Source: Colwellia hornerae
Lineage (GTDB): Bacteria > Pseudomonadota > Gammaproteobacteria > Enterobacterales > Alteromonadaceae
DNA length: 64,000 nt
NCBI RefSeq assembly: GCF_007954355.1
Contig: NZ_VOLR01000015.1
Location: 1-64,000 of the forward strand
Reading direction: 5' to 3'
Part shown: one piece after another, positions 1 to 9,190 of the stretch
How the letters are laid out: every line of letters begins with the position of its first letter
How positions within the stretch are numbered: the first letter of the stretch is position 1
Made by a program: the position numbers and the translations under genes
The notes under the pieces: generated by a model
The model's input: only the letters and a program-made list of their open reading frames with translations
Told to the model about the DNA's origin: nothing
The model's database searches: none

Positions 1-227
1 TTCGCAAGGCCATCTATACAACGAATGCGATAGAGTCACTGAACAGTGTGATTCGAAAGGCGATTAAGAAACGTAAGCTATTTCCGTCTGATGATTCAGC
101 GAGAAAAGTGGTTTATCTAGCGATAGAGGCGGCATCCAAGAAATGGACGATGCCGATAAGAAACTGGAAAACGGCCTTGAATCGATTTATGATTGAATTC
201 GAAGACCGCTTAAAGGACTTTATTTAA
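1..227 (+). CDS. IS256-family transposase, C-terminal fragment (cut by window start)
   Basis: The frame beginning at base 3 is open into the window and ends at a TAA at 225-227, giving 75 residues. It begins RKAIYTTNAIESLNSVIRK, which is the conserved C-terminal block of IS256/Mutator-type DDE transposases; the last catalytic Glu of this family lies in the NAIES stretch. A possible terminal inverted repeat follows directly, so this is the right end of the element. Whether the upstream part is intact cannot be seen. The transposase would act on the element's own ends. Nothing in this fragment suggests a frameshift. Confidence 0.85.
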   Translation, partial: RKAIYTTNAIESLNSVIRKAIKKRKLFPSDDSARKVVYLAIEAASKKWTMPIRNWKTALNRFMIEFEDRLKDFI

Positions 228-230
228 AAC

Positions 231-260
231 GGGCAGTTACACAAAATCTGTTACAGGCTC
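231..260 (+). repeat. Probable right terminal inverted repeat of the IS256-family element
   Basis: Just after the transposase stop the sequence runs from GGGCAGTTACAC to GTTACAGGCTC. Read inward from the right it starts GAGCCTGTAACAG, the kind of end found on IS256-family elements. The left partner lies outside the window, so neither the repeat nor a target duplication can be confirmed. The rest of the spacer to base 539 is AT-rich and shows no further gene. Confidence 0.45.
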
Positions 261-539
261 TTAGCTAACGTCAATGTTTTGCTAGCGGCTCCAGATTAAT
301 TATTATTTTTTCTTTTTCTATTATCAGTATATTAATCATAGTAAGTTGGGTAACTTTTTTAATCAGTTATCGATTATTTTATTTAATCTTTTAATCGTGC
401 TAATTTAGTGTATATACTGAGAAATCTTTATAATATTTCACAATTAATTAATGGCTTAGACTATTTCGTTACCTTCGAGTTAGTCTTTTTATCGTTGAAA
501 TAGCATCAGGATCCCCTAAAGGGTGGTAAACAAAATAAT

Positions 540-3500
540 ATGGCTAATATGCAAAAGCTACAACAGAAAATTAAACGTCGTAATTTATTGGCGATATCTT
601 TAATTGCTATTTTAATTAGCCTCTCATTTTTAAGTTTAGTCTTATTATTTAATCAACAAGATAAAGATGCTGAAACAATTAATCTGGCGGGCAACCAGAG
701 AATGCTGTCACAAAAAATCGCTTACCTTGGTTTCCAGCACTATCACAATGTAACCCTTGCTGAAGTAGACGAAAAACTGATCGAGAACTTACTCGATACG
801 ATCAAATTATTTTCGACTAACCATACGCTTTTAACAAACCTAGCGATTAATAAATCTAACAGCATGCCAAGGGAAATATATGCGTTATATTTTAACGCAC
901 CCATCGAGCTTAATAGGCAAGTTAATCGCTACGCTGAAAGTGCTATTGAGCTTAGTCAGAGCCAAGATAAAAATAGTGCTAAAACGATTGTTACACAAAA
1001 ATTCAATCAAGATTTAATCGAAAGTGTACTTGTTTCTCTTGACTTAGTCGTGACAAAAATGGAAGAACATTCCAAGCAGCGTATCGTTAATATTGAAATA
1101 CTCGAAGTGGTTTTATGGTTAGCCAGCATGGCATTATTGATTGCGATTAGTTTGTTTGTTTTTCGACCTTTACAGCGTCTCATTAGTAATTATCACCATG
1201 AACTTTCACTTTCAAAGCAGAAGAGTGCTGAGCTAACGCTTGCCATAAATAAGCATGCTATTGTCTATCGGGTTAGTAAGAATGACAAAGGTACTCTAAC
1301 GGAAGTTAATCAACGTTTTCTTGACTTCTATTGTTACCAAGAAGAAGACATTATAGGGCATAGTGTTTTTGAAATTTGTGGAACTAGTTATACTCAACAA
1401 AACTTTAAAGATATATTTAAACACTCTATTGTTAACGATTACTGGCATGGCGAATCAATTAATAAGATTAAAGGTGGGCGAGAGCTGTGGCTAAGTACCA
1501 CTATAGTGCCACTCATAAGCAATGAGAATAAATTAGAATCTTTCATTGTTATTCAGAATGATATAAGTGACATTAAGCAAACTGAATTAACACTCAATCA
1601 GCTGCATAAAATAACGTCTGATATAGATAAAACCTTAAAAAATAAAATTCAAAATATACTAGAACTCGGTAAAAAAATATTCAATTTACCGCTCGCGTTG
1701 ATCAGTGAAATACATCAGCAAGAATACCGGGTTTTGTATTGTCATACCCCTAACAACGAAATTAATCCCGGTGATATATTTGAATTAGGGAACACTTATT
1801 GTTTGCATACCTTGAAAGTAGATAAGCCCATTGCTTTTCATCAAGCGGGTGATAGTCAATTAAAAGATCACCCGTGTTATCAAGCTTGTGGTGTTGAAAG
1901 CTATATTGGTGTGCCACTTGTTGTTGATGGTAAACAGTTTGGCACGTTAAACTTTTCTGGCGCAAAGCCGTCAGCTAAGCCATTCACCAATCGGGAATTA
2001 GAATTAATTCAATTATTCTCCCATTGGATAAGTGCAGAACTCACGCGTGTTAAGCATAAAGATACCTTATCAGGGCAAAAATCATTAATGGAGCAAATGG
2101 CGCAACAAGCTCGTATTGGTGTTTGGGAGGTTGATTTAGTAAACAATAGTCTTTATTGGTCAAACATGACTAAAAAAATTCATGAAGTACCTAATGATTA
2201 TCAACCAGAATTATCAAAGGCGATAAATTTTTACAAAGAAGGTGAAAGTAGAGAAACAATTCAAGTGTTAGTGAAAAAAAGCATTGAAGATGGTAGCCCT
2301 TACGAGCGAGATCTGCAGTTGACCACCGCCAAAGGTAATGAAGTTTGGGTGTCTGCTCGAGGTCGCTCTGAGTTTGTCAATGGACAATGTGTGCGCTTGT
2401 ATGGCTCGTTTCAAGATATAACTAATAAAATGATGGCCCAACAGAAAATTGCTAAACACAACCAACGTATGACATTAGCGGCAGATTCTGCTGGTATAGG
2501 TATTTGGGAACTCGATCTTGTTACCGATGAATTAAAGTGGGACGACTGGATGTTCAAGTTGTACGGTGTCCCCGCTGATCAGTTTTTAGGGGGCTCTGAA
2601 ACTTGGGAGAAACGCTTACACCCTGATGATATAGAGCGAACAAATACTCATCTTCGTCAAGCAATTGAAGGGAAAGTAAAATTCGATATTCAATTTCGAA
2701 TTATATGGACTAATGGTCAAGTTAAGTATATTAAAGCAGCGGCGATTGTTAGCTATGATAGTGATAAAAAGCCTATTTCAATGATAGGTGTTAACTATGA
2801 CGTTACCGCACGAGTTGAGAATGAAACAGCACTTATCATCGCTAAAGAGCAAGCAGAAATAGCAGTAACGGCTAAAAATGAATTTTTTGCCAGTATGAGC
2901 CACGAAATAAGAACACCAATGAATGGTGTGATTGGCATGCTTGATTTAGTCAAAGATTCACCATTAAACCAAGAACAAAATCATCGAATAGGTATTGCCC
3001 AGCAAAGTGCCCAGTCGCTATTGTCTTTAATTAACGATATTTTAGACTTTTCAAAAATAGATGCAAATAAATTAGAACTTGAAAATGTCAGTTTTAATTT
3101 ACGTGACATGATTGGTAACTTAGCTGAGTCTTTTGCCCAACAAGCACAGCAAAAAGGCTTAGAATTGATCGTTGACCTTGTTGATGTTGAAGAGTCACTT
3201 GTGGTGGGCGACTCTAATCGTATTCGTCAAATATTAACAAATTTATTAGCCAATGCGATTAAATTCACTCAACAAGGTGAGGTGGTTATTCGTATTAGCC
3301 AACAAGACTACTCTACTACTCATTGGTGCATTATTGCTGCAATATCTGATACTGGCATAGGTATATCAAAACAGAAGCAGCAAGGCTTATTTGAAGTATT
3401 CAGCCAAGTTGATGCTTCAACTACACGGCAATATGGTGGCACGGGGCTTGGTCTCGCTATTGTCAAAAAGCTTTGTTTATGTATGCAAGGCAGCGTTAAG

Positions 3501-4451
3501 GTAGAAAGTAATGAAGGTGAAGGTAGTATCTTTAGCTGTGATTTATTACTAGAAAAGTCATCTGATTCGTTGTTGTCTTTACCGGTAAAAGCGTTGCAAG
3601 GTAAACGCGTGCTAATAATAGAACAAAATCACTCCTGTGCTGAGGTCATAAAACGACAATTAGTTTTCTGGAAACTTGAGGCAGATATAATAACAAGTCT
3701 TCAACCTGCGCTGTCTTTACTTAATAAACAAACGCAAAGCCCGCACTATGATTTATTGATTATCAATCAGCAGTTCTCTGAGGTAGGCGCTATAGCATTT
3801 GTAAAAACTGTACGTTTAAATCCAGCGTATAAAAATATAAAAATAATGTTTATGACGCTCATGAGTATTCAGCATGATTTAGCTGATAGTACTCAAAGTG
3901 GTATTAATGGATTTTTCCCTAAACCTGTTATTACCTCTGATTTGCACCGAGCATTAAATGCTATATTAGATGCGCCTGACACACAGATCACCAGCGATGT
4001 GAATCCATCTGAGATGATAACATTATCTGATGCTGATTCAGGTTGGACGCAAGGTGTTAAGTTACTACTGGTAGAAGATAATCGTATTAATCAAATGGTA
4101 GCTATGGCGGTATTAAAAAAAATAGGGATAGCGCAATGTGTTATTGCCATAAATGGTAAAGATGCCATTGAAAAGCTTAAAGCAAGCGAAGATAACCACC
4201 CGTTTACTTTTATTTTTATGGATTGTCAAATGCCTGAAATGGATGGTTACCAAGCAACAACCTTAATTAGGCAAGGTGTTGCGGGTTCTCGTTATCAAGC
4301 CATTCCTATTGTTGCCATGACCGCTAATGCGATGCTTGGAGATGAAGAAAAATGTTTATCTGCCGGTATGGATGATTATTTGGTTAAGCCTATTAATAAG
4401 GACAAAGTCAGAGATACAGTAAAAATATTTCAAGAAAAAATAGTATCTTAG
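540..4451 (+). CDS. Multi-sensor hybrid histidine kinase (PilJ-like, PAS, GAF, 2 PAS, HisKA, HATPase, pseudo-REC, REC)
   Basis: A 1303-residue membrane sensor kinase. A transmembrane segment at about 16-37 is followed by a periplasmic region with NQRMLSQKI (52-60), typical of type IV pili/NIT-like sensor domains, then a second membrane segment near 184-207. Cytoplasmic modules follow: PAS (about 232-345), GAF (355-510), two PAS domains (522-640 and 645-765), HisKA with phospho-acceptor H788 in SHEIRTPMNG, and HATPase with N-box NAIKF and SDTGIGIS. The first receiver-like domain (about 1025-1145) reads LIINQQ where the phospho-acceptor Asp should be, and EQ in place of the acidic pair, so it looks inactive. 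The second receiver (about 1172-1295) is complete with D1228 in MDCQMPEMDG. The ligand is unknown and no partner regulator is adjacent. An alternative start lies at 549. Confidence 0.9.
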   Translation: MANMQKLQQKIKRRNLLAISLIAILISLSFLSLVLLFNQQDKDAETINLAGNQRMLSQKIAYLGFQHYHNVTLAEVDEKLIENLLDTIKLFSTNHTLLTNLAINKSNSMPREIYALYFNAPIELNRQVNRYAESAIELSQSQDKNSAKTIVTQKFNQDLIESVLVSLDLVVTKMEEHSKQRIVNIEILEVVLWLASMALLIAISLFVFRPLQRLISNYHHELSLSKQKSAELTLAINKHAIVYRVSKNDKGTLTEVNQRFLDFYCYQEEDIIGHSVFEICGTSYTQQNFKDIFKHSIVNDYWHGESINKIKGGRELWLSTTIVPLISNENKLESFIVIQNDISDIKQTELTLNQLHKITSDIDKTLKNKIQNILELGKKIFNLPLALISEIHQQEYRVLYCHTPNNEINPGDIFELGNTYCLHTLKVDKPIAFHQAGDSQLKDHPCYQACGVESYIGVPLVVDGKQFGTLNFSGAKPSAKPFTNRELELIQLFSHWISAELTRVKHKDTLSGQKSLMEQMAQQARIGVWEVDLVNNSLYWSNMTKKIHEVPNDYQPELSKAINFYKEGESRETIQVLVKKSIEDGSPYERDLQLTTAKGNEVWVSARGRSEFVNGQCVRLYGSFQDITNKMMAQQKIAKHNQRMTLAADSAGIGIWELDLVTDELKWDDWMFKLYGVPADQFLGGSETWEKRLHPDDIERTNTHLRQAIEGKVKFDIQFRIIWTNGQVKYIKAAAIVSYDSDKKPISMIGVNYDVTARVENETALIIAKEQAEIAVTAKNEFFASMSHEIRTPMNGVIGMLDLVKDSPLNQEQNHRIGIAQQSAQSLLSLINDILDFSKIDANKLELENVSFNLRDMIGNLAESFAQQAQQKGLELIVDLVDVEESLVVGDSNRIRQILTNLLANAIKFTQQGEVVIRISQQDYSTTHWCIIAAISDTGIGISKQKQQGLFEVFSQVDASTTRQYGGTGLGLAIVKKLCLCMQGSVKVESNEGEGSIFSCDLLLEKSSDSLLSLPVKALQGKRVLIIEQNHSCAEVIKRQLVFWKLEADIITSLQPALSLLNKQTQSPHYDLLIINQQFSEVGAIAFVKTVRLNPAYKNIKIMFMTLMSIQHDLADSTQSGINGFFPKPVITSDLHRALNAILDAPDTQITSDVNPSEMITLSDADSGWTQGVKLLLVEDNRINQMVAMAVLKKIGIAQCVIAINGKDAIEKLKASEDNHPFTFIFMDCQMPEMDGYQATTLIRQGVAGSRYQAIPIVAMTANAMLGDEEKCLSAGMDDYLVKPINKDKVRDTVKIFQEKIVS

Positions 4452-4534
4452 GAGATGACATATCAAAAAAAATAGACATCTTCTCTCTTTTACCTTGGTT
4501 AACCGTCAATGAAATCACTAAAAAAAGACATATA

Positions 4535-4939
4535 CGTTGGGGAATTATTGGTTTAGGCAATATAGCAAATAAATTTGCGACAGATTTGTTCGCGGTTAAT
4601 GATGCTGAACTTTATGCCGTTGCTTCAAGAACACAACAAAAAGCCGATGATTTTGCAGAAAAATATCAAGCGACAAAAGCCTACTGTAGCTATGAAGCGT
4701 TAGCAAATAATGCAAATGTTGATGCGGTTTACATTGCAACACCACACTCACAGCATAAAGAAAATACGCTGTTGTGTTTAGAGCAGGGCATCGAGGTCTT
4801 ATGTGAAAAACCTTTTGCCATGAATGCAGATGAAGTTAACCGCATGATTGCCACAGCCACTCAACATAATACTTTGCTGATGGAAGGGCTTTGGACCTAC
4901 TTTCTGCCACATTATATTTTTTCATATTATTCTGTTTGA
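4535..4939 (+). pseudogene. Gfo/Idh/MocA-family oxidoreductase remnant
   Basis: The frame reads RWGIIGLGNIANKFATDL, a Rossmann NAD(P)-binding start, and continues through VDAVYIATPHSQH and the EKPFA motif typical of Gfo/Idh/MocA dehydrogenases, then EGLWTYFLPHY, after which it diverges and stops. Family members usually have about 330 residues; here roughly 130 remain, so the C-terminal substrate-binding domain is gone. The N-terminus is also damaged: upstream in the same frame there is no ATG, GTG or TTG before the previous gene's stop; the nearby ATG at 4509 is in another frame. It is best read as a decayed copy sitting 83 nt after the hybrid kinase. A short product from the TTG at 4586 is possible but would lack the glycine-rich cofactor loop. 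Confidence 0.8.
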
Positions 4940-5134
4940 AAATAAATGCTTACACCGATATTTAGTGTACAAAAAACCTTGCTATTAACACATAAAAAGC
5001 CATACTAAATTGATGTTAGGTACATGGACTTAACAGTTAAATATTACCATTCATATCAGGAATAAACGTCATAAGAGCTTTTATTTGTAAACCTGTTAGT
5101 ACTCAATATTCTGTCAAAAAGACGGAATAACCTT

Positions 5135-7474
5135 ATGAAATTTTCCCCGCTATTATCACACCCTGCAGTTAAACCATTTTCCTTGCTTATTGTCTTTGCT
5201 TTGTCCGTTACCATGTGCGGACTGTTAATATTTCAATACCAGAAAAATATCATTCTTGAACGTAGCGAAGACAACCTTGCTAGCATCGCTAACCTGAAGG
5301 TTGAGAGAATTGACTATTGGCTTGACGGACTTGAACGTGATGCACTAATTATGAGCGAAGATTATTATCTGACCTATATGCTGGAAAGTTGGCAGCGCGG
5401 CGGTGCTCCATATGATATTAATCGTCATAATATATTACATCGTTTAAAAGCCATTCAGGACAGTAACAAATATGCTGCCTTAACGCTGCTTGATCTAAAT
5501 GGGCTGGTAATATTATCGACTAACCCTAATATAATTAATCAACCCGATGAGTCTATACAACAGCAGGTCATGGACGTTATTCAAAGTAAACAAATGATAC
5601 TGGGCGAGATTAACCTAGGACAGAAAAAGAAGTTAAAAATGGCTATGCTTGTTCCTTTGTTTTTTGAAAGCCAAGAAGGGCGTCAGATTATTGGTGTACT
5701 TTACTTTCGTATTCATCCAGAGCAATTTCTCTTTCCTATGCTTGATGCTTGGCCGGTTGGTCGGTTGAGCGCAGAAACTTTGCTAGTGCGCAGAGATGGT
5801 GGTGAGGCCTTATACCTTAATGAAGTGCTCCGTAAGAAGGATTTGTCACTCAGCATGAGCATCCCGCTCAACCAAGAAGATATCCCAGGTACAAATGCTG
5901 TAAATGGTAAAACAGGCTTCTTTTATGGCGTAGATTATCAAAATGTACCGGTAATCTCTTATTTGGCGCAGATCCCTAGAATGGACTGGGGCATGGTAGC
6001 AAAAGTTGATGAAGACGAAGTCTACGCGCCAATTTACAGACGTGCTCGACAGCTACTTTGGATGGGTGGGATATTATTCTCAGTAGTGTCCCTAGCCACT
6101 TGGTTGTACGTTCGACGAACTTCTGCCGTAGAACTCGCCCGGTTAAAAGCTGATAAAGAATTAAAAAAGAGTGAAGAGTCGTTGAGACTCCTGGTTACTA
6201 GCGTACGTGATTATGCCATTATAATGCTTGAGCCCGATGGCCGTATTAGCTCATGGAACAAGGGGGCTGAATATATCACCGGTTATGCATTTGTTGATGT
6301 CTTTGGACAATTTTTCTCTTGTTTATATCCGCATGACGAAATAACTGCGGGTCAGCCACAAAAAGAACTCAATGTGGCTAGAGAATTGGGTCGTTTCGAG
6401 ATAAATGGCTGGCAAATTCGTAAAAATGGCACACGCTTTTGGGCAAATACGGTTATCACAGCAATACATGCCACAAATAATAAAGTGATTGGCTTCGCCC
6501 AGGTCATGCGCGACATTAGTGAGCAGCGACAAACGGAACAACTTCGTGCTGAAAGTGAAGCCTTACGTCACGCCAGTCAAATGAAAAGTGAATTTCTTGC
6601 TAGTATGTCACATGAATTACGTACGCCACTTAATGCTATTATAGGTTTTTCAGAAGTACTTAGGGATGGCTTAGTAGGTGATCTTAGTGAACAGCAAAGT
6701 AAATATATTGGTAATATCTTTGAGAGCGGTCAGCATTTGCTTTCGCTGATCAACGATGTACTTGATCTGTCGAAAGTAGAAGCCGGCAAAATGATTCTCG
6801 ATATAGAAACATTTCAGTTGGCCAGCTTACTGCATGACTGTACCTCGATGGTAAAAGAGAAAGCGCTGTCACGAGAAATTGAATTGATAGTAGATGTACA
6901 AGAAGACTTAGGCTTTATGCAATGCGATGGGCGCAAACTTAAGCAAATCATCTACAACTTGCTCTCTAATGCGGTTAAGTTTACGCCACAGGGTGGGAAA
7001 ATCAAGCTCTCTGGTTGCCGTGTCGTTCGCGCTGATGCCATCATGAACACCGAAAATAACTCATGGAAAACCCGATTAATTACTGATGCTGATAGTATTC
7101 AAGGCACTTTTGATGAATTTTTAGAAATCACGGTAAATGATACCGGTATAGGTATTTCTGATACTGACTTGAATAAGCTCTTTCAACCTTTTACTCAAAT
7201 AGATAGTAGTCTATCTCGTAAATATGGTGGTACTGGGTTGGGCTTAGTTATGGTGAAAGCACTTGCTGGTTTACATGGTGGTTTTATGGCGGTATCAAGC
7301 GCAGAAGATAAAGGTTCTTGCTTTAAAGTTTGGCTGCCATGGCGTGATATTAGTACTAAGGACGTTTCTGTTTCAGCTAAGCCATTAGCTATAATAAATG
7401 ATCAATGCATGGCAAGTACCTTGGTCGAGGAGCATGACTTGTCAGGTGCTATCACAGTGGAAAAAACGCTTTAG
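5135..7474 (+). CDS. PAS-domain sensor histidine kinase
   Basis: 779 residues. Membrane segments at about 14-35 and 306-326 enclose a periplasmic region of about 270 residues, a size that fits a Cache-type sensor. A PAS domain (about 347-465) and a short coiled linker lead to HisKA with H493 in SHELRTPLNA, and a HATPase domain with LLSNAVKF (near 609), NDTGIGIS (near 668) and GGTGLGL (near 698). There is no attached receiver. The next gene, 171 nt downstream on the same strand, encodes two receivers plus an HD-GYP output, so it is the likely phosphorelay partner. This suggests a membrane sensor controlling cyclic di-GMP degradation. The stimulus is unknown. Confidence 0.9.
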   Translation: MKFSPLLSHPAVKPFSLLIVFALSVTMCGLLIFQYQKNIILERSEDNLASIANLKVERIDYWLDGLERDALIMSEDYYLTYMLESWQRGGAPYDINRHNILHRLKAIQDSNKYAALTLLDLNGLVILSTNPNIINQPDESIQQQVMDVIQSKQMILGEINLGQKKKLKMAMLVPLFFESQEGRQIIGVLYFRIHPEQFLFPMLDAWPVGRLSAETLLVRRDGGEALYLNEVLRKKDLSLSMSIPLNQEDIPGTNAVNGKTGFFYGVDYQNVPVISYLAQIPRMDWGMVAKVDEDEVYAPIYRRARQLLWMGGILFSVVSLATWLYVRRTSAVELARLKADKELKKSEESLRLLVTSVRDYAIIMLEPDGRISSWNKGAEYITGYAFVDVFGQFFSCLYPHDEITAGQPQKELNVARELGRFEINGWQIRKNGTRFWANTVITAIHATNNKVIGFAQVMRDISEQRQTEQLRAESEALRHASQMKSEFLASMSHELRTPLNAIIGFSEVLRDGLVGDLSEQQSKYIGNIFESGQHLLSLINDVLDLSKVEAGKMILDIETFQLASLLHDCTSMVKEKALSREIELIVDVQEDLGFMQCDGRKLKQIIYNLLSNAVKFTPQGGKIKLSGCRVVRADAIMNTENNSWKTRLITDADSIQGTFDEFLEITVNDTGIGISDTDLNKLFQPFTQIDSSLSRKYGGTGLGLVMVKALAGLHGGFMAVSSAEDKGSCFKVWLPWRDISTKDVSVSAKPLAIINDQCMASTLVEEHDLSGAITVEKTL

Positions 7475-7497
7475 CACTAATAAATTTAGTGCTAAAG
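7469..7497 (+). terminator. Perfect 12-bp hairpin overlapping the kinase stop codon
   Basis: CTTTAGCACTAA at 7469-7480 is exactly complementary to TTAGTGCTAAAG at 7486-7497, with a five-base loop. The stop codon at 7472-7474 lies in the left arm. No T-run follows, so this may be an attenuator or mRNA-end stabiliser rather than a full intrinsic terminator. Confidence 0.5.
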
Positions 7498-7645
7498 AAG
7501 GATAATTAAGCAAAATACCTTTGATATACTCAGCATTTAAGTGATCATCAATCTATCTTAAACTTTCAGCAGCATGGTTAAATGATAATAGATAGTTAGC
7601 ACTAGAGTTTAGTGAGCTTTACATAACGCAGCATGGAGAAATGAA

Positions 7646-9097
7646 ATGGCTCGCATATTAATTGTTGAAGACAACCCGATGAACATGGAACTCGCCACTC
7701 TGTTGGTTGAGAAAGCGGGTCATAGTGTTATTCAGGCTAAAGATGCGCAAAGTGGCTTGCATAAAAGCCGAACAGAATTGCCAGACTTGATCCTAATGGA
7801 TGTGCAACTCCCGGGAATGTCGGGTCTAGAAGCTGCCGTATTGCTAAAGGCATCTCCTGAGACAAAGTCGATACCCATCATTGCTTTAACTGCCCTAGCA
7901 ATGAGCGGAGATGAGGAACTTTGTTTAGCTGCGGGGTGCGATGATTATATTTCTAAACCATTACGCTATAAAGTATTGTGGGCAGCAGTTGAAAAACATG
8001 TAATACAACCTCAATCTCTTAACAGGATAACCGACATGAATAATCGTCCTAGAAAAATTCTTATTGTTGACGATGAACATCTAAATCGAGAACTCCTTAA
8101 GGTGATGCTCGAATACGAGGGCTATCTAATAAAGACAGTTAACAGCGGTGAAGAGGCTTTAAAAAGTGTTGAGCAAGACCCACCTGATTTAATACTACTC
8201 GATATTATGATGCCAGGGCTTAATGGCAATAGAGTTGCAGGTAGGTTAAAACATAATCCCGAAACGATGTTTATTCCTATTATTATGGTGACTTCGATAG
8301 ATGATCATTCGGCTAAATTGACGGCACTAAAAGTAGGCGCTGATGATTTTCTAACAAAGCCAGTCGATCGAGCTGAAATTATATTACGGGTCAGGAATAT
8401 GTTGCGCTTGAAAGATTACAACGACCTCCTTTCAGGCTACAACAATAAACTTGAAGTCCAAGTTAAGGAACGTACGGTTAAGCTTGAAAATGCTTACAAG
8501 GAAACTATCATGACTATGGTCAGTGCGGCTGAATTCAAGGATGAGGAAACTGGGGCACACGTTCGTCGAATTGCGCACTATTCATACCTGCTAGGACGAT
8601 TGCTTGGGCTGAGTAAAAAAATGAATAAAGCGTTGTTTTATGCAAGCCCAATGCACGACATTGGTAAGATTGGTATATCGGATGCTATTCTTTTCAAAAA
8701 AACGCCTTTTACGCCGCAAGAGCGTGAAACCATGAACACGCACAGTGCCATTGGCGCAAAAATTCTGCAAAAGGGAGATTCTCCCTTTATCAAGATGGGC
8801 GCTGAAATCGCGTTAAATCACCACGAAAGATGGGATGGAACCGGCTATCCTAATGGCCTTTCTGGTGAAGATATTCCATTATCTGCTCGTATAATGGCAC
8901 TATGTGATGTCTATGATGCGTTGCGTTCAAAGCGTTCTTACAAGCCGGCTTTTAGTCACGAAAAGTCAGTAAAGATAATTATCGAAGGTGATGGCAGAAC
9001 CATGCCAGAGCATTTTGATCCAAGAGTGCTTGCCGCTTTTTCCGCGCACCCAGAGAACTTTGAAAAGGTCTATGAAAAATATAAGGATGACCGTTAA
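7646..9097 (+). CDS. REC-REC-HD-GYP response regulator, putative cyclic di-GMP phosphodiesterase
   Basis: 483 residues. Receiver 1 (about 1-120) has VEDNP and D52 in LMDVQLPGMSG; receiver 2 (about 133-250) has VDDEH and D186 in LLDIMMPGLNG. A coiled linker follows, then an HD-GYP domain (about 285-475) with H337-D338 in HDIGKIG, HHERWDGTGYP with GYP at 400-402, and ARIMALCDVYDAL. These are the metal-binding and signature residues of cyclic di-GMP hydrolases, so the enzyme is predicted to be active. GGAG lies seven bases upstream of the start. It follows the PAS kinase gene and is its probable target. The paired receivers allow input from more than one kinase. Confidence 0.9.
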   Translation: MARILIVEDNPMNMELATLLVEKAGHSVIQAKDAQSGLHKSRTELPDLILMDVQLPGMSGLEAAVLLKASPETKSIPIIALTALAMSGDEELCLAAGCDDYISKPLRYKVLWAAVEKHVIQPQSLNRITDMNNRPRKILIVDDEHLNRELLKVMLEYEGYLIKTVNSGEEALKSVEQDPPDLILLDIMMPGLNGNRVAGRLKHNPETMFIPIIMVTSIDDHSAKLTALKVGADDFLTKPVDRAEIILRVRNMLRLKDYNDLLSGYNNKLEVQVKERTVKLENAYKETIMTMVSAAEFKDEETGAHVRRIAHYSYLLGRLLGLSKKMNKALFYASPMHDIGKIGISDAILFKKTPFTPQERETMNTHSAIGAKILQKGDSPFIKMGAEIALNHHERWDGTGYPNGLSGEDIPLSARIMALCDVYDALRSKRSYKPAFSHEKSVKIIIEGDGRTMPEHFDPRVLAAFSAHPENFEKVYEKYKDDR

Positions 9098-9135
9098 TGT
9101 TGGTTTAAATAGAGCTGTTGTAATAAAAGTATTTG

Positions 9136-9163
9136 CTGCCATCGCATTTAAAGCTGATGGCAG
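9136..9163. terminator. Hairpin between convergent genes
   Basis: CTGCCATC at 9136-9143 pairs with GATGGCAG at 9156-9163, in the 93-nt gap between the converging HD-GYP and QEGLA genes. There is no clear T-run on either strand, so its termination strength is uncertain. Confidence 0.4.
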
Positions 9164-9190
9164 TTAGTTGGTATTAGTGAATAATAGCCG

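Noticed and set aside
4509-4560. ATG at 4509 as start of the Gfo/Idh/MocA protein
   Set aside because: Its frame hits a stop after about 14 codons and is not the frame of the Rossmann motif.
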